Below are positions 1 through 5,263 of a stretch of DNA of 5,377 nt, piece after piece. The notes beneath the pieces are model-generated. The model did no database searches. It saw only the letters and a program-made list of their open reading frames with translations, and was not told the DNA's origin. The DNA is from Pirellulaceae bacterium (GTDB lineage Bacteria > Planctomycetota > Planctomycetia > Pirellulales > Pirellulaceae). The translations under genes were made by a program, and so were the position numbers. The first letter of the stretch is position 1, and every line of letters begins with the position of its first letter. The stretch lies in assembly GCA_030744095.1 (NCBI GenBank), contig JASLRF010000441.1, forward strand, positions 1 through 5,377, read 5' to 3'.

Positions 1-273
1 CAAACCCAGAAGGCTCGTTGCACTACTGCCTGCTGTTGGGCGATGGAGACATCAACGACAGGGGTGAAGGCGATGAAGCGTTTAACACGCGCGTGTGCAG
101 ACTTCGCGGAGCTCAAAAGGCGTCGATGCGAAGGCCATCGCCGAGTCAGGATAGAGCTTGCGCTAAAACTGACTTTCTTTTTGATGACGGTCCGTTTGTC
201 TATTGGGAAAGGACGCCTCCCTAGGATCAATAAACTCGGCCCCGCCCTAGTCACGGGAATTCACGGCAGATAA

Positions 274-313
274 GCGATCGCCGGCGTCGACGATCTCGGC
301 CATCGCCGATGGC
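274..313. repeat. Cluster of short palindromes
   Basis: Four perfect dyads lie within 40 bases: GCGATCGC at 274-281, CGCCGGCG at 279-286, GTCGAC at 286-291, and GCCATCG-C-CGATGGC at 299-313. The 12-base string GGCCATCGCCGA at 298-309 also occurs at 133-144. The last dyad, with 7-base arms around one base, resembles an operator half-site pair. Palindromes are frequent by chance in GC-rich DNA, and no gene starts immediately downstream, so a regulatory role is speculative. Confidence 0.25.
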
Positions 314-689
314 GTCAAGCTTTCGCTAAGCCGAATACTCGCCGGTTATCGCATCAGCACATCGCGACGATGAGGAAGAGGATATTGACCGTCGGCGCCC
401 GCGAACCGTGGCCAACTCATGCAATTTGTCCTTCAGCCTTGGAAACTCGCCTTTGCAATCCTCGCAAGTTGGATCAATTGCGAACAACGAGAATCAAACG
501 ACTGCTTAGTTTCAAGAGGGCAGATGTGCCATCGCCGCACACCGCGCGCACCGCTGCACGCACTCAAGGCAGAATCCCGCAGCAACGCCTTCCATTATGG
601 CTCTCTGAAAGCGCCAGGCCTGCGGACACGCGATTGGCCCATGTCTTGCAGATAGACAGGTCAGAGACGGAAGTTGCGCCAAGGAATGA

Positions 690-698
690 AAGGAGGTG
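690..698 (+). promoter_or_regulatory. Strong ribosome binding site for the AccB-like gene
   Basis: The string AAGGAGGTG is an essentially complete match to the anti-Shine-Dalgarno end of 16S rRNA. The core AGGAGG at 691-696 lies 6 bases before the ATG at 703. This decides the start of the AccB-like gene at 703 rather than the in-frame ATG at 370. It is clearly stronger than the sites in front of the minus-strand genes, which suggests efficient translation. Confidence 0.85.
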
Positions 699-702
699 CG
701 TC

Positions 703-1101
703 ATGACTGCCGTACAAACGATTCGCCAATCGCAGATCTGGATTTGGATGCTCGTCTGCTTGCTGGCAATGTTTCTGGTTCTTCCCGCGCCGACTCGTGT
801 TGCCGGAGCGGATTCTGGGGAGCCTAGGAAACAGCCCGCCGCGACGACGTACATCATCAGCCCGTCCAGCGGAACGTTTTTCGCTGGAGCGTATCGAGGT
901 TCCGAGCCGTACGTCAACGTCGGTAGCGAAGTCGAGCAAGGCACAGTCGTCGGCAACGTCGAGATCTGGGGCCAGTTGCATCCAGTTTACTCGATGCTGC
1001 GTGGAACGGTTGTCGAGGTGCTAATCAACGACGACGCCATGGTCAAGGCTTGGCAACCACTGTTCAAAGTCCAGGTCGAAGAAGAACCAACACCTGCTTG
1101 A
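703..1101 (+). CDS. Exported AccB-like biotinyl-domain protein lacking the biotin-acceptor lysine
   Basis: Encodes 132 residues. Residues 1-36 look like a signal peptide: Arg8, a hydrophobic core at about 12-30 rich in Trp, Leu and Met, then Ala-Gly-Ala at 34-36 as a likely signal peptidase site. After a short linker, residues 53-124 align without gaps to the C-terminal biotinyl domain of E. coli AccB as I recall it. Shared points are the opening SPxxGTF (53-59), the VNVG turn with a following Gly (71-80), Val-Glu at 86-87, and the Gly-Thr-Val turn at 101-103. AccB has EAMKM at the hairpin tip; here residues 87-91 read EIWGQ, so the lysine position is Gly90 and biotinylation there should be impossible. 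Lipoylation is equally unlikely. The expected product is a periplasmic or membrane-tethered all-beta domain used for structure or binding, not as a carboxyl carrier. The start at 703 is set by the strong ribosome binding site; an ATG at 370 in the same frame is rejected. The gene stands alone and converges with the minus-strand operon. The fold call is fairly firm; the function is unknown. Confidence 0.85.
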   Translation: MTAVQTIRQSQIWIWMLVCLLAMFLVLPAPTRVAGADSGEPRKQPAATTYIISPSSGTFFAGAYRGSEPYVNVGSEVEQGTVVGNVEIWGQLHPVYSMLRGTVVEVLINDDAMVKAWQPLFKVQVEEEPTPA

Positions 1102-1211
1102 AACAGGGTTTCATCATGCGTTGCAGCCGCCTTATGTGAGGTTCGCAGCTGTTGTTGTGACATCATCGATCTCCTCGAAGTTGGCCCGCGGAACTTGAGA
1201 CGTTTGGCGTT
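1102..1211. other. Convergent intergenic region with a weak dyad
   Basis: This is the spacer between the stops of the AccB-like gene and the 301-residue gene. A dyad pairs 1124-1130 (CAGCCGC) with 1145-1151 (GCAGCTG). As minus-strand RNA it gives seven pairs including one G-U. As plus-strand RNA it contains one C-A mismatch but is followed by the T-rich TTGTTGT. It could be a poor bidirectional terminator; no textbook intrinsic terminator is present. Confidence 0.3.
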
Positions 1212-2117
1212 CTATTCGCTGACGTACCAGCGGATTGCATACCGTTTTGAATCGCGCCGGAACTTTAACGTATAGGGGTCGCATAGCCAGCGGGCCACGA
1301 GGCCGTCGGTGCGTGGCATCAGCCAACCAAAATCCCAGACGCAGCTTTCGTAACCTAGTGGGATCGACGCCCTCGTCCGGACGACGGGGTTGGCGGACGC
1401 CATAAACAACTGTTGTTTGGTGTAGTAGTAACACGCGCCGAGATGCACGAATACTTCGTGGTCCATCGGTGGGCCTTCATCAGATGTCAGGTCGTCGCAC
1501 AGACTGCGGACGGCAACTTTCACCTCAGCGCCGTGAGCGAACGTGTCCGCCAGCTCGTTCACATCACCGTCGATCACGGTTCCGTCGGCGTCGTGGGACA
1601 ACACTTCCCGCCATATGGGGCGAACCAGGAAGTGGAAGTACTCGAAGTCGTATATGAATTTGCTGCTGGGGGCGTTGGTGTCGGCGTCAAAACTTTCCAG
1701 CTCATGATATTTGGGCATTTCCGGCCAGTCGTTGATTGGCGAAGGACCGGGCTGACCTGTTGCCGAGCGCTCATCGAAGAATGGTCGAGCAATCGCCTGA
1801 TGACCGTCCTGATTGTAGAGGAAGAACGACATTGACTCGCGCGGGCCAAAACCATCCGGCAAAGCAATCGGCATCCGTAGGTTTTCGATCCCCGCGACCC
1901 AGCGATCTTCCATCAAGTAAGTGATCCGAAAATCCATGACTTCCCGGATCAGTTCGTCGCTCTCTGACGAAGGATCGATGTGTTCGTTGTGCCGAAATGC
2001 AGTCCCGACACGTAAGTCTGCTCCAGTGCGAATCGCGCGCGTCAGTTCCTCAGTGCTACCGGAATCCGGACGACGATTCCTATCGAGCGAGAGGGCGCAC
2101 TGCCACGAGTTAGTCAT
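1212..2117 (-). CDS. Uncharacterised 301-residue protein, third gene of the symporter operon
   Basis: No catalytic family is recognisable. My recollection is that close relatives occur as hypothetical proteins in planctomycetes, but I cannot search. The protein is soluble by sequence, with no signal peptide or membrane segment. It is rich in Trp, Tyr, Phe, Asp and His. Segments that look conserved are a Gly-Ala-Asp-Leu-Arg stretch followed by FRHNEHID at 41-48, PDGFGPR at 87-93 followed by SFFLYNQDG at 97-105, and a tail segment DFGWLMPRTDG near residue 270. The central part holds DADTNAPSSKFIYDF, and a second DADG string follows. The many acidic residues and histidines would suit metal or sugar binding, which is inference only. 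The ATG at 2117 is preceded by AGGA at 8 bases (minus strand); upstream in-frame codons overlap the propeller gene and encode Arg/Ser-rich sequence, so they are rejected. It follows the propeller gene by 65 bases and is probably co-transcribed with it and the symporter. Confidence 0.85.
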   Translation of the reverse strand: MTNSWQCALSLDRNRRPDSGSTEELTRAIRTGADLRVGTAFRHNEHIDPSSESDELIREVMDFRITYLMEDRWVAGIENLRMPIALPDGFGPRESMSFFLYNQDGHQAIARPFFDERSATGQPGPSPINDWPEMPKYHELESFDADTNAPSSKFIYDFEYFHFLVRPIWREVLSHDADGTVIDGDVNELADTFAHGAEVKVAVRSLCDDLTSDEGPPMDHEVFVHLGACYYYTKQQLFMASANPVVRTRASIPLGYESCVWDFGWLMPRTDGLVARWLCDPYTLKFRRDSKRYAIRWYVSE

Positions 2118-2125
2118 GTTGATAT

Positions 2126-2129
2126 TCCT
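2126..2129 (-). promoter_or_regulatory. Ribosome binding site of the 301-residue gene
   Basis: On the minus strand the sequence reads CAGGAATATCAAC before the ATG. The AGGA core lies 8 bases upstream of the start codon at 2117. It is modest but correctly placed, and it separates this start from the longer open frame reaching back to 2372. Confidence 0.6.
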
Positions 2130-2143
2130 GCTCGATAGTCGTT

Positions 2144-2180
2144 GATCGCTCCGCGATCTAAACGATTCGTTCGCGGAGTG
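2144..2180 (-). repeat. Mutually exclusive hairpins in the propeller/301-residue gap
   Basis: Two overlapping foldings are visible. A long stem pairs 2147-2155 (CGCTCCGCG) with 2172-2180 (CGCGGAGTG), nine pairs including one G-T, around a 16-base loop. Alternatively, 2144-2149 pairs with 2153-2158 (GATCGC-TCC-GCGATC), next to a second dyad AACGA-T-TCGTT at 2161-2171. In the minus-strand transcript the structures end 26 to 29 bases before the ATG at 2117. There is no U-tract, so this is not a standard terminator. mRNA processing, stabilisation or translational control are possible roles. Confidence 0.5.
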
Positions 2181-2182
2181 AA

Positions 2183-3217
2183 TCACGACGAACAGCGCTC
2201 GCGACGAACAGCGCTCGCGATTCGCCAATTCCCGTTGCGATCGCACGCGGCGTAGTACATGCGATATTGACCGTCTCCGATTTCGACTAGCGACATATCT
2301 TCCGAGTGTACTGCATCCAGTTCTTCTCTGTTGTAGCCGCCACCCTCGATGACGCAGCCAGCCCGCTTCCAAACGAGTCCGTCCTGCGAGTGTGCCGTGA
2401 AGATACGGGATCGATAGCCTGCCATATCCGATGCGATCGACGCGGCGGCAAAGTCCTCGCTGAGCCCCGTGTTTGCTGCGTCAGGATCACGACTGGGGTG
2501 CAACGGCACCTCGGTTCCCGCCGGAACGTCCTGCCATGCAGAAAAGAACATGGTCCAGCGGTCATCTTTGCCTTGTGGTGCGATGACTTCTGCCGCCGTA
2601 ATTCCAGCCGTGTCATATTCCGCCTGCCCGTCGCGCAATCGATAACCAGGTTCGAGCGCAAAGTTAAGGCCATCAGAACTCGCTGCGCTGACAATACTTT
2701 GACGCCGATCTTCCACACGTTCTGACGCGAAGCAATAGATCCGCCCGTGGCCGTCCGGCACTATGAGATATCGTGGTCCGCCGACGCCGTCAAAGCCTGC
2801 AAGCCGGATTCCGCCTTCATGCTTCCAATGCAACAGGTCATCAGACATGGCGCTGCAGATGACGGTTGGACGGTCGGCCGACCCACGCGATTCGAAATAC
2901 ATTCGCCAGCCGCCGTCAGCGCAGCGAGCGACCGTCGGCGAAAGCACTCGAAGCGCCATATGTGGCACAGCAGGTTGCGGCGCGACTCGAATGCCGGGCT
3001 CTGGACTGAACTGCAGGCCGTCTTCAGAAAACGCGCTTAGGATATATCCCTGACACGTTGCGTAAGGCTTCGCGGGTCCGACGGCCGTGTAGAAAATCCG
3101 GTAGCCACCTTCGGGCACACGCACCACGCACGGCGCCTGGACCTTCAGTTGATCGAGCGGTCGCGCTCCTTGCACGCGCGGGCCCGGTTCTTTTCGCCAT
3201 CGGTGTGTGATACTCAT
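2183..3217 (-). CDS. Five-bladed beta-propeller protein, glycosidase-like (GH43/GH130 type fold)
   Basis: Encodes 344 residues with no signal peptide, so it probably acts in the cytoplasm. Five repeats have a strand of the type 'GGYRIFYTA': near 37-45, 102-110, 157-165, 219-228 and 316-324. Several are followed by a glycosidase-propeller motif SxDGLxW/F: SEDGLQF (64-70), SDDLLHW (125-131), SSDGLNF (180-186) and SQDGLVW (277-283). This is the repeat pattern of GH43, GH32 and GH130-like propellers, which cleave or phosphorolyse glycosides. The positions before blades 1-3 where GH43 enzymes usually carry acidic residues read QAP (27-29), SP (93-94) and GGP (146-148); acidic candidates are Glu210, Glu306 and Asp307. 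Substrate and activity are therefore open. The ATG at 3217 has only a weak upstream site (GAAG); an in-frame TTG at 3232 is an alternative, and the ATG at 3358 would overlap the symporter. The last residues are altered by a 16-bp tandem duplication. The gene sits 62 bases behind the symporter, which suggests that it processes the imported solute. Confidence 0.8.
   Translation of the reverse strand: MSITHRWRKEPGPRVQGARPLDQLKVQAPCVVRVPEGGYRIFYTAVGPAKPYATCQGYILSAFSEDGLQFSPEPGIRVAPQPAVPHMALRVLSPTVARCADGGWRMYFESRGSADRPTVICSAMSDDLLHWKHEGGIRLAGFDGVGGPRYLIVPDGHGRIYCFASERVEDRRQSIVSAASSDGLNFALEPGYRLRDGQAEYDTAGITAAEVIAPQGKDDRWTMFFSAWQDVPAGTEVPLHPSRDPDAANTGLSEDFAAASIASDMAGYRSRIFTAHSQDGLVWKRAGCVIEGGGYNREELDAVHSEDMSLVEIGDGQYRMYYAACDRNGNWRIASAVRRERCSS
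2186..2217. repeat. Exact 16-bp tandem duplication at the propeller gene's 3' end
   Basis: The unit CGACGAACAGCGCTCG occurs twice in direct succession (2186-2201 and 2202-2217), followed by a further CGA. Sixteen is not a multiple of three, so the second copy shifts the frame. The present protein ends RRERCSS with its stop at 2183-2185. With one copy removed, the frame would read RRDSLRERIV and stop at a TAG at 2158-2160. This looks like a replication-slippage event. Confidence 0.95.
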
Positions 3218-3232
3218 CGAGAGCTTCAATGG

Positions 3233-3262
3233 GCGCTCGCCTTCGGGCGAAGTGCCGAGCGC
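3233..3262 (-). repeat. GC-rich hairpin between symporter and propeller genes
   Basis: Seven perfect pairs join 3233-3239 (GCGCTCG) to 3256-3262 (CGAGCGC). Inside the loop a further CTTC/GAAG pairing extends the structure. In the minus-strand transcript it begins 18 bases after the symporter stop codon and ends 15 bases before the propeller ATG. It lacks a U-tract, so read-through is expected. It may protect the upstream mRNA's 3' end or lower translation of the propeller, whose ribosome binding site is weak. Confidence 0.55.
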
Positions 3263-3279
3263 ACCGCGAATGCACCCTT

Positions 3280-4989
3280 CTACCAGAACGCGACGAGATT
3301 GAGAAAACTGACGATGCCGATCAACAAACCTGTCCAGATCAGAGGCCGCTTGTACCACGGCAATCCGCTCGCCGGAACGGAAAACGGATAAGCAGGCATC
3401 TGTGGCATATCCTCGAGGGACCGTTCAATCCACGTGTCCTTGGTCGCTTCAATTCGGCGGAGCGAGAGTGCCGTCGGCTTCGACTTGACATTCCTGTGCG
3501 ACCGATAAACCAAGCCGGCGATTTCCTTAGGATCGGCCCAGCCAAACAGCAGAGTGGTGACCAGCATCGCCACAGCCGTCAACAGGATACTCCAGAGACA
3601 ACCCCACCATTCGTTGGTCCATTGAAGCGGCAATCCGAGGCCCAGCGGAGAATTGAGCAGTCGGCTTATGCCACTTGTGACTCCCACGATCAATCCGACC
3701 GAGCCGGACAGCCGATGGACCGGAGTCAGGATCCCCATCATGTAGACCGTCAACAATGGTACGGCCGTCACTCCCACCAGCTTCACGTAGAGTCTCACCA
3801 TGCCGTCTTCGAGGAACGGCACGTAGACAAACGATACACCGATCACGGCAAACGTGGCCAGCCGCGAGACCCGCAGATAATGCCGGTCGTCGGCGTATTT
3901 GACGAAAAACCGTGCATAGAGATCGCGCGTGAACACAGCCGAGACGGCCGACCCGATGGAGTCGTAGGTCGAGATGCCTCCAGCCAGCAACCCAGCGACC
4001 ACAATGCCGGTCAGCCCCATCTGCATTGGCAGCAGAAACTCGCGCACAAGGAGCGGGAAGATCTGGTCGCCCGAACCAAGATCGGGAAACACGGCCCGTC
4101 CCAGAATGCCGAGGGTCACGTTGAACCACATGACACCGGCCGTCAGCGAAGCCGCCATCACCGCGGCCATCTTGATGTCCCACTCGGATCGGCACGATAG
4201 CATGCGCATGGCCTGCGAGTGGTTCACGACACAGTAGGCGGTCAGAAAAACGATCCAACCCACCAGGACCAGCGACGGAGGCACACCCGTCTCTAAATGT
4301 CCGCCGACGTGGAGCATGGCGTTGGCTACTTTCTGATCGACTTCGGCTTTGGCCAGCCGCTGTTCAAAACCGTTCCAGCCACCGATCGCTGTAAAAACCG
4401 TGAACCACAGGACCAGCGACGCGACCACCATCACCACCGATTGCGCGGCGTCCGTGATGGCAACCGACTTCAATCCTCCGCTGGCCGTGTAAGCCGCGGC
4501 ACCGCAGGCAACTGCCACCACCAACCACCACGTCTGTGTTCCCCAGTCTGTCAAGATGCTGAAAGTCAGATAGAGGGAATAGGCAACGTTCGCCAAGACA
4601 TTCGTACGGTACTGAATCTGGATCAGGACGCTGATGATGCGAGTCACCGGCCCGAATCGATATTCCAAGTACTCGGCGTTCGTGAACATGCCCGTACGGT
4701 ACATCGGCAGCAAAACGACGTACGCCACCGTGATCCACCCGATGGTTAACCCCAGCCACCACGGAGAGATGTAGGACATGCCATTGCGGTACGCGGCTCC
4801 GGCCACAGCGACGTAGTCGCCGCTGTCGACCGCCGTTGCGAACATCGAAAGGCCGACGATCCACCATGGAAGCCCTTTGCCCGCGAGAAACCAATCGACC
4901 GCCCGTTTCGTCCCGTACGCCTTCCACAACCCAAAAGCGATGATAGCGCCGTTGATAAGGATGACGATGCACCAGTCAAACGAGCTCAA
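3280..4989 (-). CDS. Sodium:solute symporter, SSS/SLC5 family
   Basis: Encodes a 569-residue inner-membrane transporter that should couple sodium entry to uptake of an organic solute. About 13 to 14 hydrophobic segments are visible, near 5-25, 41-62, 76-96, 117-140, 152-172, 181-203, 238-258, 270-298, 325-345, 372-393, 404-424, 429-450, 457-482 and 549-567, matching the family's usual layout and length. The signature helix near 328-358 contains LAGGISTYDS and ends FTRDLY. Ser340 and Thr341 align with the Na2-site serines 364 and 365 of Vibrio SGLT, so sodium coupling looks intact. A hydrophilic cytoplasmic stretch at about 483-545 separates the last two helices. The start is TTG at 4989: it has AAAGGA seven bases upstream, and an in-frame stop lies just beyond it. 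The ligand cannot be assigned; co-transcription with a propeller enzyme favours a sugar or sugar acid. It is the first gene of the presumed operon. Confidence 0.95.
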   Translation of the reverse strand: MSSFDWCIVILINGAIIAFGLWKAYGTKRAVDWFLAGKGLPWWIVGLSMFATAVDSGDYVAVAGAAYRNGMSYISPWWLGLTIGWITVAYVVLLPMYRTGMFTNAEYLEYRFGPVTRIISVLIQIQYRTNVLANVAYSLYLTFSILTDWGTQTWWLVVAVACGAAAYTASGGLKSVAITDAAQSVVMVVASLVLWFTVFTAIGGWNGFEQRLAKAEVDQKVANAMLHVGGHLETGVPPSLVLVGWIVFLTAYCVVNHSQAMRMLSCRSEWDIKMAAVMAASLTAGVMWFNVTLGILGRAVFPDLGSGDQIFPLLVREFLLPMQMGLTGIVVAGLLAGGISTYDSIGSAVSAVFTRDLYARFFVKYADDRHYLRVSRLATFAVIGVSFVYVPFLEDGMVRLYVKLVGVTAVPLLTVYMMGILTPVHRLSGSVGLIVGVTSGISRLLNSPLGLGLPLQWTNEWWGCLWSILLTAVAMLVTTLLFGWADPKEIAGLVYRSHRNVKSKPTALSLRRIEATKDTWIERSLEDMPQMPAYPFSVPASGLPWYKRPLIWTGLLIGIVSFLNLVAFW

Positions 4990-4996
4990 GTCGACA

Positions 4997-5002
4997 TCCT
5001 TT
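4997..5002 (-). promoter_or_regulatory. Ribosome binding site that fixes the TTG start of the symporter
   Basis: On the minus strand AAAGGA ends 7 bases before TTG (4989-4987). The site runs into an ATG at 4997-4995, out of frame with the symporter, which opens a three-codon reading frame ATG-TCG-ACT whose TGA overlaps the symporter TTG by two bases. Confidence 0.75.
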
Positions 5003-5104
5003 CAAGTGGGCAACGAAAACCAAGGGGACGTCATGAGTCAGCTTGTTCACGATCGCGCCGACTCTGCTCGTGACGACCTCTTTCCACGCCGCTGACGAGG
5101 TAGC

Positions 5105-5133
5105 AGCCTGAAGTACTATTGCCAGAATGTCAA
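5105..5133 (-). promoter_or_regulatory. Possible sigma-70 promoter of the symporter operon
   Basis: On the minus strand a perfect -35 hexamer TTGACA (plus 5133-5128) is followed after 17 bases by CAGGCT (plus 5110-5105), which matches only two of the six -10 consensus bases. Transcription from here would give a leader of about 105 bases before the TTG start. The -35 and spacing are good and the -10 is poor, so an activator-dependent promoter or a chance match are both possible. Confidence 0.3.
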
Positions 5134-5185
5134 GGACCGCGGCTCGTCATCTCTTCTCCGACCAATTGGCATCAAATACACCTTC

Positions 5186-5200
5186 TTCGAACGCTTCGAA
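5186..5200. repeat. TTCGAA-CGC-TTCGAA repeat, operator-like
   Basis: The palindromic hexamer TTCGAA occurs twice, separated by three bases, giving a dyad centred at 5193. It lies about 53 bases upstream of the candidate -35 of the symporter operon, where an activator site could sit. No matching regulator gene is in the window. Confidence 0.25.
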
Positions 5201-5263
5201 TGATTCGTGTGCGTCTTAGATTCATGGGGACTCTATATCTGCACTTTCTGAGAACAGGTTAGG

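Larger units (their letters stand above)
1..702. other. Long spacer without a convincing gene
   Basis: Open frames cross this stretch on both strands, but none has protein-like composition together with a credible start and ribosome binding site. The longest plus-strand frame runs into the AccB-like gene from an ATG at 370, but its first 111 codons encode a basic, low-hydrophobicity stretch with no domain. The first 224 bases are open in two plus frames, and the antisense of 1-120 is also open, so the edge of a neighbouring gene or a decayed gene cannot be excluded. Positions 274-313 hold a cluster of short palindromes. No tRNA, terminator or convincing sigma-70 promoter was found, although the promoter of the gene at 703 must lie here. 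Confidence 0.6.
4990..5263. other. Upstream region of the symporter operon
   Basis: This 274-base stretch has no credible gene on either strand. It lies between the symporter start and the stop of the partial gene at the right edge, both on the minus strand. It holds the possible promoter at 5105-5133, the TTCGAA repeat at 5186-5200 and a CCAATTGG palindrome at 5162-5169. No terminator for the upstream gene was recognised. Confidence 0.6.

Noticed and set aside
1..120. Open antisense frame at the left edge that could be the start of a minus-strand gene
   Set aside because: It is partly protein-like (for example PVVDVSIAQQQ) but no convincing start codon with a ribosome binding site was found, and it mirrors the open plus frame.
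18..273. Two overlapping plus-strand open frames at the left edge
   Set aside because: They overlap each other in different frames, lack ribosome binding sites, and have Arg/Lys/Cys-rich composition typical of non-coding frames in GC-rich DNA.
370..702. N-terminal extension of the AccB-like gene from the ATG at 370
   Set aside because: The 111 extra residues are basic and domain-free, whereas the ATG at 703 has an ideal ribosome binding site and opens a typical signal peptide.
1124..1151. Intrinsic terminator for the AccB-like gene
   Set aside because: The plus-strand stem contains a C-A mismatch, has a long loop and only a weak T-rich tail, so it is mentioned only as a weak dyad.
1413..1835. 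140-residue plus-strand frame opposite the 301-residue gene
   Set aside because: Antisense shadow; it has no ribosome binding site, and the minus-strand protein is far more protein-like and in operon context.
2118..2372. 85-codon upstream extension of the 301-residue gene
   Set aside because: It overlaps the end of the propeller gene and encodes Arg/Ser-rich sequence, while the ATG at 2117 has a placed AGGA.
3229..4258. Long open frames of 323 residues (plus) and 243 residues (minus) inside the symporter gene
   Set aside because: Both are His/Arg/Gln-rich frame shadows of the symporter, which has clear transmembrane segments and family motifs.
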